Notes under the pieces: generated by a model
Told to the model about the DNA's origin: nothing
The model's input: the letters and a program-made list of their open reading frames with translations, nothing else
The model's database searches: none
DNA from: AA29 sp041481445
GTDB lineage: Bacteria > Acidobacteriota > Vicinamibacteria > Fen-336
Assembly (NCBI GenBank): GCA_041481445.1
Contig: JBGPBV010000034.1
Location: 1-53,035, forward strand
Reading direction: 5' to 3'
Length of the DNA: 53,035 nt
Program-made: the position numbers and the translations under genes
Part shown: piece by piece, positions 1 to 9,740 of the stretch
How positions within the stretch are numbered: the first letter of the stretch is position 1
How the letters are laid out: each line of letters begins with the position of its first letter

Positions 1-1131
1 CGCGTGGTCGTGCTGGAGGAGGGTGCCATCGGCTCCGGCGCCAGCTCGCGCAACGGCGGCCAGGTCCTCACCGGGCTCAAGGTCGGGGCGGGAACGCTGG
101 TCGGCCGGTTCGGGGAGGAGCGGGCGAAGGCCTTCTTCCGGTCGTCGCTCGCGGCCATCGATTTCCTGGCCGCGCTCGTGTCCGAAGAGGGGATCGACTG
201 CGGCTTCGCCCGCTGCGGTCACGTCGAGGCCGCGTTCAAGCCCAGTCATTTCGACGCGCTGCGGCGCGAGCAGGAGCTCCTCGATCGCGTCTTCGGCCAC
301 GCCGTCCGTGTAGTGGCGCGACGCGACCAGCGGAGCGAGCTGGGGTCGGACCTCTACCACGGCCTCCTCGTGGACGACGCGAGCGGCGCCCTGCATCCGT
401 CGCGCTACGTCCAGGGGCTGGCCGAGGCCGCCCGACGCGCGGGCGCGCTCCTGCGTCCGTTCGCGCCCGTCCTCTCGCTGGCGCGCTCCGCGCGCGGATT
501 CGACCTGGTGACGGACGGCGGATCCCTGTCCGCGCGCGACGTCCTGATCGCGACCAACGGCTACACGGGCGGCGTCGCGCCCGCCCTGCAGCGCCGCGTG
601 GTGCCGCTGGGCTCCTACATCGTGGCCACGCCCCCGCTGCCGGAGCCCATCGCCCGGACGATCCTCCCGCGAGGACGCGTCGCCTTCGACACCAAGGCGT
701 TCCTCTTCTACTTCCGGCTCACCCCCGAGCGCCGGCTCGTGTTCGGCGGGCGCGCGCAGTTCACGCCGGCCACGCCCGGCAGCACGCGCCGCGCCGCCGC
801 CATCCTGCGCGACGGCATGGTCCGCGTCTTCCCCGAGCTGCGCCAGGTGACCCTCGACTTCGGCTGGAGCGGCAACGTCGGCATCACGCGCGGCCTGCTC
901 CCGCGCACGGGCCGGATCGACGGCCTGCACTACGCGCTCGGATATGCGGGGCACGGAGTGGCCATGGCGACCTGCCTGGGCCACCTGGTGGCCCTTCGCA
1001 TGCTCGGGGCGTCCGGGGTCGCCGACCCGTTCTGGGACCTGCCCCTTCCCGCGATCCCGTTCTACCACGGCCGGCCGTGGTTCCTTCCGCTCGTGGGCCT
1101 GTGGTACCGGGTCCAGGACTGGTGGGCCTGA
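1..1131 (+). CDS. FAD-dependent oxidoreductase (DAO/PuuB-like), 5' truncated
   Basis: The reading frame is open from the first base, so the gene begins upstream and the N-terminal GxGxxG dinucleotide loop lies outside the window. The visible part starts just after the first Rossmann strand with GSGASSRNGGQ, the loop typical of DadA/PuuB-type amine and amino-acid oxidases, and the C-terminal FAD contact is LHYALGYAGHGVAMA near residue 315. Such enzymes oxidise a C-N bond of an amine or amino acid using FAD. The protein ends in an aromatic tail (WFLPLVGLWYRVQDWW) that could sit at the membrane. Nothing downstream forms an operon with it: an AT-richer gap and an unrelated HNH gene follow. The family is clear; the substrate cannot be read from the sequence. 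Confidence 0.85.
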   Translation, partial: RVVVLEEGAIGSGASSRNGGQVLTGLKVGAGTLVGRFGEERAKAFFRSSLAAIDFLAALVSEEGIDCGFARCGHVEAAFKPSHFDALRREQELLDRVFGHAVRVVARRDQRSELGSDLYHGLLVDDASGALHPSRYVQGLAEAARRAGALLRPFAPVLSLARSARGFDLVTDGGSLSARDVLIATNGYTGGVAPALQRRVVPLGSYIVATPPLPEPIARTILPRGRVAFDTKAFLFYFRLTPERRLVFGGRAQFTPATPGSTRRAAAILRDGMVRVFPELRQVTLDFGWSGNVGITRGLLPRTGRIDGLHYALGYAGHGVAMATCLGHLVALRMLGASGVADPFWDLPLPAIPFYHGRPWFLPLVGLWYRVQDWWA

Positions 1132-1181
1132 TCGAGGGACAGCGGCGGACACGACACTCCGTCTCTGTTCTCGGTGGCACC

Positions 1182-1210
1182 TCGACAGAGGTATCAGAAT
1201 AATCAATAAT
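1182..1210 (+). promoter_or_regulatory. Putative sigma70-like promoter for the HNH gene
   Basis: TCGACA (1182-1187) and AATAAT (1205-1210) are separated by 17 bases in an unusually AT-rich stretch, about 50 bases before the HNH start codon. Each box has one mismatch to consensus. This is pattern-based inference only. Confidence 0.4.
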
Positions 1211-1259
1211 TCTCAAACGCATGACCTATTGCGTCCGATGTAGATCGTACGATGAAAGT

Positions 1260-2414
1260 ATGAAGATCGAACAAGCCACGTCTCTGACGAACGCCGAGCT
1301 CGTGACGGCGATCGCGCGCCTGGCCGGCAACGAGCGCGAGGCCACCGTCGCCTTCATCGTCCACCTGGCCGAGTTCGACGCCCGTCGCCTCTACGCCGCC
1401 GCCGGCTTCTCCTCCACGTTCCGTTATTGTCTGGAGGAGCTGCATCTCTCCGAGGACGCCGCCTTCAACCGCATCGAGGCGGCGCGGGCGGCGCGCGCCT
1501 ACCCGGCCATCGTCGACATCCTCATCACGGGCGCGCTGAGCCCGACGACAGCGCGGATGCTGGGCCGTCATTTGACGCAGGAGAACCACCAGCGGCTGCT
1601 GGCCGCCGCGCCCGGGAAGAGCAAGCAACAGGTGGAGAGCCTCCTGGCCGGCCTGTTCCCGCGGCCGGACGTGCCTCCCTCGGTACGCGCGCTTCCCGCA
1701 GCCCGATCCGCGATCGGAGTCGCGGCGAGTGCGACCACGGCCGCGCCGGCGCCATCGATGCCGGTGGCCGAAACATTGATGATCCAGGCGCCTTCCAGTG
1801 CTTCGGCAGAGAGGCCGGCCCCGGCCCCGCCGCGTCCCATCGTGCGACCCCTGTCCGCGCAGCGGTACGAGATCCGCTTCACCGCCCGTGCGGAGACGCA
1901 CGAGAAGCTTCGGAAGGCGCAAGACCTCCTCGGGCATGCGGTCCCGAGCGGCGATCTGGCCGAGGTCTTCGACCGAGCGCTCACGCTCCTCGTCGAGGAC
2001 CTTCAGAAGAAGAAGTTCGCCGTGACCAGGCGGTCGCGCCCCAGCCGCGGCCAGGCTCAGGACTCCCGGAACATTCCCGCCGACGTTCAGCGTGCGGTCG
2101 TCGCCAGGGATGGCGTCCGATGCGCGTTCGTGGCCGCGAGCGGGCGGCGGTGCGGAGAGGGCCGCCGTCTCGAGTTCCACCATCATGGCGCCCCGTACGG
2201 TATCGGAGGCAAGCCGACCGTGGACAACATCTCGTTGCGCTGCCAGACGCACACCGCCTACGAGGCCGATCAGTTCTACGGACCCCGCCGGAGATATGCC
2301 GCCGGAGACGCGGGCCAGGAGCGGATGGCCGTCTATGGACGCGTGTCCGGCGAAGTCACCCGTTCCGGAACGGGTGACCATGCGATCGGCGAGACGAACG
2401 TATCGTCCCCGTGA
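1260..2414 (+). CDS. HNH endonuclease domain protein
   Basis: A 384-residue protein. Its N-terminal half (residues 10-130) is helical and resembles the non-catalytic part of DUF222/HNH-type proteins; a Pro/Ala-rich linker (about 140-195) leads to a helical segment and then the HNH domain at about 275-340. The nuclease core shows a Cys pair (C288, C298), LEFHHH (H307-H309), N323 in TVDNISLRC, and C328/H331, giving the beta-beta-alpha metal site plus a likely zinc knuckle. I chose the ATG at 1260 (MKIEQATSL); an upstream in-frame start at 1221 adds 13 unconvincing residues. There is no strong ribosome-binding site. Such genes are often dispersed, multicopy and of unknown role; no toxin, integrase or phage partner is present here. 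A perfect 24-base palindrome lies inside its last 20 codons. Confidence 0.8.
   Translation: MKIEQATSLTNAELVTAIARLAGNEREATVAFIVHLAEFDARRLYAAAGFSSTFRYCLEELHLSEDAAFNRIEAARAARAYPAIVDILITGALSPTTARMLGRHLTQENHQRLLAAAPGKSKQQVESLLAGLFPRPDVPPSVRALPAARSAIGVAASATTAAPAPSMPVAETLMIQAPSSASAERPAPAPPRPIVRPLSAQRYEIRFTARAETHEKLRKAQDLLGHAVPSGDLAEVFDRALTLLVEDLQKKKFAVTRRSRPSRGQAQDSRNIPADVQRAVVARDGVRCAFVAASGRRCGEGRRLEFHHHGAPYGIGGKPTVDNISLRCQTHTAYEADQFYGPRRRYAAGDAGQERMAVYGRVSGEVTRSGTGDHAIGETNVSSP
2355..2378. repeat. Perfect 24-bp palindrome within the HNH gene 3' end
   Basis: The arms GTCACCCGTTCC and GGAACGGGTGAC are exact reverse complements with no spacer. It overlaps codons 366-373 of the HNH gene, after the nuclease domain. 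It might be a protein binding site or part of a transcription-ending hairpin. Confidence 0.6.
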
Positions 2415-2522
2415 AGCGAGTCCAGGACATCGAACGAATGGTCTAAGGGCGATGGCAGTCGGGATGGCCGAAGGCGGAGTCGGACCGGGTCGGAGCCGAT
2501 CGTACGCGCGCGGACGGGAAGC

Positions 2523-4259
2523 CTAGCGCGCACTGAACGCGGGATCGCGATAGACCTCCATGCCCTCGAGGAGGGTCAGGAGCGGGTGCGTGGAGAGGAT
2601 CGCCTCCGGCGGCTCCTTGAACAGGTCGCGCGAGAGCACCACGAGGTCGGCGCGCCGGCCCACGGCGAGCGTACCCTTGTCACCCTCCTCGAACGACGCG
2701 AAGGCGGCGTCCGACGTGTAGTGCCGGAGCGCGCTCTCGAGGGTGACCGCCTGTTGCGGCAGCCAGCCGCCCGGAGGCCGGCCCTCCTTCGTCCGGCGCG
2801 TGACCGCGCAGTAGAGGCCGCGCATCACGTCCGAGGTCACCACCGGCCAGTCGCTTCCGAACACGAGGCGGCCGCCCGCGCGCTCGATGTTGCCCCAGCT
2901 GAACGCGCGCGAGGCCCGCTCCGGCCCGATGTTGGCCTGCCAGACGTCGTCGTTGTTCGTGTCCGGGTTGGCGTGGAGGGGCTGCATGGAGGCGATCACG
3001 CCGAGGGCGGCGAAGCGCGGGTACTCGGCGGGGTCGATGGTCTCGATGTGCTCGATGCGTCCGCGCCGGTCGCGCCGGCTGTTGGCCTTGAGCGCCGCCT
3101 CGTGCGCGTCCATGGCCATGCGCACCGCCCGGTCGCCGATGGCGTGGAGGTAGACCTGGAGGCCGGCGGCGTCGGCGGCCGTGACCGCCTTGTCGAGGAC
3201 GGCCGGCTCCCAGTTCGCGGTCCCGGTGCCGAACGGCGGAGTGACGTACGGCTTGAGCATGGCCGCGGTGTGGGCCTCGACCACGCCGTCCACGAAGCCC
3301 TTCACCGCCCCGAACCGGAGGATCGGCCCGCGGTGGATCGCGGCCAGACGCCGGGCCTCCGCGATCGGCGCCTCGTAGTCGGTGGGATCGAGGCGGACGG
3401 ACACCGTCATGCGGACGGTCATCTTCTTCTCCGCGATCGCGCGTTCCAGGAGCGGCAACTCGCGGGAGAGCTCGTCCACGCCGTAGCCGGCGTCCTGCAC
3501 GGACGTGATGCCCTGCGAGTTCAGGAGGGCGAGCGCGCGGAGGAGCAGCTCGTAGCGGTGCTCGACGCTCGGAGCCGGGATGACCTTCTCGACCAGGCCC
3601 GTGGCCGACTCCTTCAGCGCGCCCGTGGGCTCGCCGGTGGCGGGATCGCGCACGATGCTGCCGTTGACCGGATCCGGCGTGGACTTCGTGATGCCGGCGG
3701 CGGCCAGGGCCTTCGAGTTGGCCCACCCGCTGTGCCCGTCGTAGCACTCCATGTAGGCGGGGCGGTCGGAGACCGCGGCGTCGAGCTGTTCCCGGGTGGG
3801 GAGGCCTCCGGGGAAGGAGCCGTAGAGCCAGCCGCGGCCGAGCACCCAGGGCGAGGCCGCGTGGGCACGGGCGAACGTCCGGATGCGATCCTGGACGGCG
3901 GGGACGGAGAGGTCCTCGATCAGGTCCACCCGCTCCAGCGACAGCGAGCCGCTCATCAGGTGGATGTGGGAGTCGTCGAAGCCGGGCACGACCAGCCGCC
4001 CGCCGAGGTCGACGACGCGCGTGCCCGGGCCGCGCTGGGAGGCCACGTCGCCGGCCGATCCCACGAACGCGAGCCGTCCCTGGCGTACGGCCACCGCCTC
4101 CGCCCACGGCCGTGCCGCATCCGCCGTCCAGATGCGCCCGCCGGTGAGGATGAGGTCGGCGGCCGGACCCGCGGCCCGACCGGGCGCCATGGTCCCGGTC
4201 CCCGCCACGGCCAGGACGGCGAGCATCCGGGGAAGGAGGCGAAGAGAGCGCTGGGTCAT
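2523..4259 (-). CDS. Exported metal-dependent amidohydrolase (YtcJ-like)
   Basis: A 578-residue member of the amidohydrolase superfamily, closest in architecture to YtcJ/exoenzyme-regulatory-type proteins. Residues 1-30 form a signal peptide ending near AAGPAA. The N-terminal beta-sandwich strand DLILTGGRIWTAD precedes the metal motif DDSHIH (H98, H100). Further ligand-bearing motifs are YLHAIGD, RIEHIE and the C-terminal FGSDWPV aspartate. The family hydrolyses amide or related C-N bonds in a (beta/alpha)8 barrel with one or two divalent metals; the physiological substrate is usually unknown. The predicted location is periplasmic. It is divergent from the NUDIX gene, separated by 64 bases, and has no operon partner. 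Confidence 0.85.
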   Translation of the reverse strand: MTQRSLRLLPRMLAVLAVAGTGTMAPGRAAGPAADLILTGGRIWTADAARPWAEAVAVRQGRLAFVGSAGDVASQRGPGTRVVDLGGRLVVPGFDDSHIHLMSGSLSLERVDLIEDLSVPAVQDRIRTFARAHAASPWVLGRGWLYGSFPGGLPTREQLDAAVSDRPAYMECYDGHSGWANSKALAAAGITKSTPDPVNGSIVRDPATGEPTGALKESATGLVEKVIPAPSVEHRYELLLRALALLNSQGITSVQDAGYGVDELSRELPLLERAIAEKKMTVRMTVSVRLDPTDYEAPIAEARRLAAIHRGPILRFGAVKGFVDGVVEAHTAAMLKPYVTPPFGTGTANWEPAVLDKAVTAADAAGLQVYLHAIGDRAVRMAMDAHEAALKANSRRDRRGRIEHIETIDPAEYPRFAALGVIASMQPLHANPDTNNDDVWQANIGPERASRAFSWGNIERAGGRLVFGSDWPVVTSDVMRGLYCAVTRRTKEGRPPGGWLPQQAVTLESALRHYTSDAAFASFEEGDKGTLAVGRRADLVVLSRDLFKEPPEAILSTHPLLTLLEGMEVYRDPAFSAR

Positions 4260-4323
4260 GGCGCGAATCCTAGCGCGTCCGGCCGGCGAGCGCGCCCGCC
4301 GGGATCTCTAGTACCTTTCCCGG

Positions 4324-4782
4324 GTGCCCCGCCCGAGCGCCGGCCTCCTGATGTTCCGAAGACGCGCGGGTGCGCTCGAGGTCCTGCTCGTGCATCCGGG
4401 CGGGCCGTTCTGGGCGAAGAAGGACCTCGGGGCGTGGACGATCCCGAAGGGTGAGATCGCGGAGGGCGAGGACGAGCTGGCCGCGGCGCGCCGCGAGTTC
4501 GAGGAGGAGACGGGGATCGTGCCGAAGGGGCCGTTCCATCTGCTCGGGAGCGTGAGCCAGAAGGCGGGGAAGATCGTCCACGCCTGGGCCTTCGAGGGCG
4601 ACTGCGATCCCGCCGGCGTCCGGAGCAACACGTTCGAGATGGAGTGGCCGCCGCGATCGGGGCAGCGCCGCGTCTTCCCCGAGGTCGATCGCGCGGGGTG
4701 GCTCTCGCTGGCGGCGGCGCGCGAGAAGATCAACCCCGGCCAGGCGCCGCTGCTCGACGCGCTGGCCGCCCTCGAGGTCTAG
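4324..4782 (+). CDS. NUDIX hydrolase
   Basis: A 152-residue single-domain protein starting with GTG (VPRPSAGLLMF). The NUDIX box is complete at residues 43-65: G-x5-E-x7-REFEEETGI, with the EExG glutamates that bind Mg2+. The flanking LLVHPGGPFWAKKDLGAWTIPKGE is the usual lead-in strand for small ADP-ribose or (di)nucleotide polyphosphate hydrolases. The substrate is not identifiable; a house-cleaning diphosphatase role is likely. Its TAG stop shares the tetranucleotide CTAG (4779-4782) with the stop of the convergent peroxiredoxin gene, so the two genes overlap by four bases. Confidence 0.88.
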   Translation: MPRPSAGLLMFRRRAGALEVLLVHPGGPFWAKKDLGAWTIPKGEIAEGEDELAAARREFEEETGIVPKGPFHLLGSVSQKAGKIVHAWAFEGDCDPAGVRSNTFEMEWPPRSGQRRVFPEVDRAGWLSLAAAREKINPGQAPLLDALAALEV

Positions 4783-5240
4783 CCCAGGGCCTCCAGCACG
4801 TCCTCGGTGTGTCCGTCGACCTTCACCCGGTCCCAGCGCTTCTGGACCTTGCCGTCCGGGCCGATGAGGTACGTCGTGCGCGCGATGCCCATGTACTTCT
4901 TGCCGTAGTTCGACTTCTCCTGCCAGACACCGTACTTGTCGGCCACGGCGTGGTCGGCGTCGGCGAGGAGCGGGAAGTTGAGGTCGTGCTTCTTCGCGAA
5001 CTTCGCCTTGCTCGCCTCGTCGAGGATGCTCACGCCCAGGACGGCGGCCTTGCTCGTCTTGAACCGCGGCAGGTTGTCGCGGAAGGAGCAGGCCTCCTTC
5101 GTGCATCCGGGCGTGTCGTCCTTCGGGTAGAAGTAGAGAATGAGCGGCCGTCCCGCGTAGTCGGAGAGCGTGTGGGTCTTCCCGCCCTGGTCCTTGAGGC
5201 TGAACGCGGGCGCCTTCTTGCCGGGGTCGATGAGGGCCAT
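4779..5240 (-). CDS. bcp: Peroxiredoxin, BCP/PrxQ type
   Basis: A 153-residue thioredoxin-fold peroxidase that reduces H2O2 and organic hydroperoxides. The peroxidatic motif DDTPGCTKEAC has C46 (peroxidatic) and C51 (resolving) in the C-x4-C arrangement typical of BCP/PrxQ. The conserved strands LILYFYPKDDTPG and RTTYLIGPDGKV are present. The start at 5240 (MALIDPGKKAPAF) has an AAAGGA ribosome-binding site at good spacing. No signal peptide is visible, so it acts in the cytoplasm and is probably recycled by thioredoxin. The gene converges on the NUDIX gene with a shared CTAG stop. Confidence 0.95.
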   Translation of the reverse strand: MALIDPGKKAPAFSLKDQGGKTHTLSDYAGRPLILYFYPKDDTPGCTKEACSFRDNLPRFKTSKAAVLGVSILDEASKAKFAKKHDLNFPLLADADHAVADKYGVWQEKSNYGKKYMGIARTTYLIGPDGKVQKRWDRVKVDGHTEDVLEALG

Positions 5241-5387
5241 GGGGCAGTCCTTTCGGTGGGACCTCCATCCTACTGCGAACGCCCCGCCCGCGCGCCAATC
5301 CCACCTTGTGGTCGCTCGGCGGGCACGACCCCACGATCCTGTTGGATGCGCAATGTGCGTGCGACGAGGTCGAAGTCGCTGGAGGGC

Positions 5388-6899
<1,512 letters not shown>

Positions 6900-6903
6900 G
6901 CGG

Positions 6904-7954
6904 ATGCTCTCGCGGGTGGCGGAATCGCTCTACTGGATGGCGCGCTACATCGAGCGCGCGGAGGCGGTGGCGCGCCTGGCCGCGGTGGACTTCCAGGCCC
7001 TGCTCGACGGCACCCGGCGTGGCCGCCTCGAGGACATCGTGCGCATCACGAGCGACGCCCAGCTCTTCCGCAGCCTGTTCCCCGGAGGCCACGAGCGCGA
7101 CGTGCTGGAGTTCCTCCACGCCCATGCCGCCAACCCGAGCGGCGTGCTCGTGTGCCTGGCCCGCGCCCGCGAGAACGCGCACGGGGTGCGCGAGCAGATC
7201 TCGAGCGAGATGTGGGAGCACCTGAACCGGCTCTACCTGCTGGCCCGGGACGGGCGGGCGGCGGCCATGGCCGAAGGCCCCTACGCCTTCTTCCGGCAGG
7301 TCCGCGACGGCACGCAGGCGTTCGAGGGGATCACCGCCGCCACCATGACCCACGCCCCCGCCTACGAGTTCATCCAGCTCGGACGGTACGTCGAGCGCGC
7401 CGTCATCACCATCCGCACCCTGGCCGTGCGCTACGAGGACGTCTGCGTCCTGGAGGACGGGAGCCCGACCACGGTCCTCGAGCTGAACGCTCCTCAAGTC
7501 CTGCGGGGCCTTCGAGCCCTTCCGGCGCCAGCCGCGGGTGCAGCTCCGCGCGGGCGAGGTCGCGGAGTACCTGCTGCTCAACCCGCAGTTCCCGCGCGCG
7601 GTCCTGTTCTGCCTGGAGCGCATCGCGCGGTCTTTGTACGCGGTGGCACCGCCGGCGGTGCGGGCGGCGGAGAAGCTCGATCCGCCCGCCCGCGTGGTGG
7701 GCCGGCTGCGCGCGGACCTGGCCTACCTGGAGGTGCCCGAGGTGCTGCACTCCGGCCTCGCCCCTCTGCTCGAGGACCTGCTGCGCCGCGTCTACCAGCT
7801 CGGCAACGAGGTGACCAAGACCTACTTCAACACGCGGGTCATCGTGCCCCAGGCGCGGGCGGCGGGGCCGGCCCAGCAGCAGCAGCAGCAGCAACAACAA
7901 CAACAGCAACAACGGCCGCGACAGCGACAACAGGGGCAGGAGGGGCGGGCATGA
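6904..7954 (+). CDS. Alpha-E domain protein with apparent +1 frameshift
   Basis: The N-terminal part (MLSRVAESLYWMARYIERAE) is the signature of alpha-E (DUF403) proteins, all-helical partners of circularly permuted ATP-grasp enzymes. Reading frame 1 carries homology to about 7489 (ending in ...TVLELN); homology then resumes in frame 2 at LLKSCGAFEPFRR from about 7490 and continues (YLLLNPQFPRAVLFCLERI) to the TGA at 7952-7954. One extra base near 7487-7490 explains this. If it is real the gene is broken; if it is an assembly error the protein would be about 349 residues. The C-terminus ends in 13 consecutive Gln. The stop overlaps the next start as ATGA. Because frame 1 has no stop until 8751, an automatic caller may report one fused 615-residue protein. 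Confidence 0.75.
7874..7912 (+). repeat. CAG/CAA microsatellite encoding 13 glutamines
   Basis: Thirteen consecutive Gln codons (six CAG, four CAA, one CAG, two CAA) lie near the end of the alpha-E gene, followed by an Arg/Gln-rich tail. The mixture of CAG and CAA argues for some age or constraint, not only recent slippage. Confidence 0.95.
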
Positions 7955-8751
7955 GGTTGCGCATCACGCACACCACGACGTTCCGCTACGACGAGCCGGT
8001 GGCGGAGGCCTACATGGAGATGCGGCTCACCCCACTGGACGCGGGCGGCCAGCGCTGCGACTCGTTCCGTCTCACCACCGACCCGCCGGGGGAGGTGCGG
8101 AGCTACCTCGACCGCTTCGGCAACCGCGTCCGCAACTTCGACACGCTCAATCCCCACGACCGGCTGGTGGTCTCCGCCCGCAGCGAGGTGTCGACGCCGG
8201 AGGCCTTCGTGGACACGGAGGCCGAGCTGTCCCCGCTCGACGCCTTCGACTACCTGCAGCCCACGGCGTACGCGCCGGACAGCGAGGCGGTGCGGACGTT
8301 CGCGCACGGCCAGGCCGCCGGCCGCGACCCCCTGGAGACGGCGCGGGCGCTGCTCGGCGCGACCCACGAGGTGCTGGCCTACGCCCCCGGCGTGACCACG
8401 GTCAAGACCACGGCGGATGAGGCCCTCGGCGCCGGCCGGGGCGTCTGCCAGGACTTCGCCCACCTCATGATCGCCGCCTGCCGCGTCCTGGGCCTGCCCG
8501 CGCGCTACGTCAGCGGTTACGTCTTCGCGCCGCGCCGCGGGACCGCCGCCGCCTCCCACGCCTGGGCGGACGTGTTCGTGGCCGGGCGGGGCTGGGTGTC
8601 CCTCGATCCGACACACGGCTCTCCCCAGACCGACCACTACGTGCGCCTGGCCACCGGCCGCGACTACGCGGACGTGCCCCCGACCCGGGGGGTCTACAAG
8701 GGCGCGGGCACGGAGGAGATGGCGGTCGACGTGACCGTCGAGAGCGTCTGA
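7951..8751 (+). CDS. Transglutaminase-like cysteine protease family protein
   Basis: A 266-residue protein with the N-terminal beta domain usual in this family (MRLRITHTTTFRYDEPVAEA) and the catalytic transglutaminase core in the second half. The triad is visible as C166 in GAGRGVCQDFAH, H203 in ASHAWADVF and D219 in LDPTHG. Members linked to alpha-E and ATP-grasp genes are presumed to cleave or cross-link a peptide product of the cassette; no function is proven. The ATG is preceded by AGGAGG at seven bases and overlaps the alpha-E stop as ATGA, so translation is probably coupled. No signal peptide is visible, so it acts in the cytoplasm. Confidence 0.9.
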   Translation: MRLRITHTTTFRYDEPVAEAYMEMRLTPLDAGGQRCDSFRLTTDPPGEVRSYLDRFGNRVRNFDTLNPHDRLVVSARSEVSTPEAFVDTEAELSPLDAFDYLQPTAYAPDSEAVRTFAHGQAAGRDPLETARALLGATHEVLAYAPGVTTVKTTADEALGAGRGVCQDFAHLMIAACRVLGLPARYVSGYVFAPRRGTAAASHAWADVFVAGRGWVSLDPTHGSPQTDHYVRLATGRDYADVPPTRGVYKGAGTEEMAVDVTVESV

Positions 8752-8792
8752 TCCGGTTGCCGGAGGCGCGGCCTCGCGATACCGTGCGCGCC

Positions 8793-9725
8793 ATGGCCAT
8801 GAACCGACGTGAAGCGATGCGTCTGGGCGCGGTCGCGGCGGCGGCCGCCCTCGCACCGGAGGGTGCCTCCGCCGCCGGGCCCGCACCCTCCCCGCGCACG
8901 CGCATCCGCCTCGCCGTGTCCACGTACTCCTACTGGCACTTCAAGACCGAGAAGTACCCGATCGAGAAGGTCATCGAACACGCCGCTTCGCTCGGCTTCG
9001 ACGGCGTGGAGATCCTGCATCGGGGGATGGAGGGCGAGGATCCGGCCTACCTGAATGCGCTCAAGCAGGCGGCCTTCCGGAACAGCCTCGACCTCGTGAT
9101 GCTCTCCATCCACCAGGACTTCGTGGATCCCGACCCGGGGGCGCGGCAGAAGGACATCGATCACACGAAGCACTGCATCGACCTCGCGGCTCAGCTCGGC
9201 ATCCCCGCCGTGCGGCTCAACTCGGGACGGTGGAACACCATCAAGTCGTTCGACGACCTCATGAAGGTGAAGGGCGACGAGCCTCCGCTGCCGGGGCACA
9301 CCGAGGACGAGGCGATCAAGTGGTGCGTGGACGCGATCCAGGCCTGCCTGCCCGCGGCGGAGAAGGCGGGGGTGGTCCTGGCCCTCGAGAACCACTGGGG
9401 CCTGACCACGAAGCCGGAGACCCTGCTCCGCATCTACAAGCAGGTCCAGTCGCCGTGGCTCCGCATCAACCTCGACACCGGCAACTTCGCAACCGACCCC
9501 TACGCCGGCATCGAGATGCTGGCCCCGCACGCCGTCATCGTCCAGGCCAAGACCTACTACGGCGGAGGCGAGTGGTACACGCTCGACCTCGACTACCCGC
9601 GCATCGCGAAGATCCTCCGCGCGGCGGGCTTCGGCGGATACGTGTCGCTGGAGATGGAAGGCAAGGAAGACGCGGCCACGGCGGTGGCGAAGAGCCTCGA
9701 AGTCCTCCGGGCCGCTTTTGCCTGA
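8793..9725 (+). CDS. Exported TIM-barrel sugar phosphate isomerase/epimerase-like protein
   Basis: A 310-residue AP-endonuclease-2/xylose-isomerase-like TIM barrel. The N-terminus (NRREAMRLGAVAAAAAL) is a twin-arginine-type signal ending near ASAAG, so the protein is exported. Metal-ligand positions of the family appear as E199 (LALENHW), D228 (INLDTGNF), Q251 (VQAKTYYG, where most members have His) and E287 (VSLEMEG). Despite the family name, Tat-exported members are unlikely to act on phosphosugars; related proteins act on 3-keto-glycosides or other oxidised sugars. The start ATG at 8793 is followed by another at 8799; an upstream TTG at 8757 would spoil the signal. It converges on the GMC dehydrogenase, 15 bases between stops. 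Confidence 0.85.
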   Translation: MAMNRREAMRLGAVAAAAALAPEGASAAGPAPSPRTRIRLAVSTYSYWHFKTEKYPIEKVIEHAASLGFDGVEILHRGMEGEDPAYLNALKQAAFRNSLDLVMLSIHQDFVDPDPGARQKDIDHTKHCIDLAAQLGIPAVRLNSGRWNTIKSFDDLMKVKGDEPPLPGHTEDEAIKWCVDAIQACLPAAEKAGVVLALENHWGLTTKPETLLRIYKQVQSPWLRINLDTGNFATDPYAGIEMLAPHAVIVQAKTYYGGGEWYTLDLDYPRIAKILRAAGFGGYVSLEMEGKEDAATAVAKSLEVLRAAFA

Positions 9726-9740
9726 GACCAGACCTCGGGG

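Noticed and set aside
2586..4454. 622-codon plus-strand open frame opposite the amidohydrolase
   Set aside because: The minus-strand amidohydrolase has full motifs and a signal peptide; this frame has none.
6904..8751. A genuine alpha-E/transglutaminase fusion protein
   Set aside because: The middle third in this frame is meaningless Ala/Gly/Pro sequence, whereas alpha-E homology is found in the next frame and the transglutaminase has its own start and ribosome-binding site.
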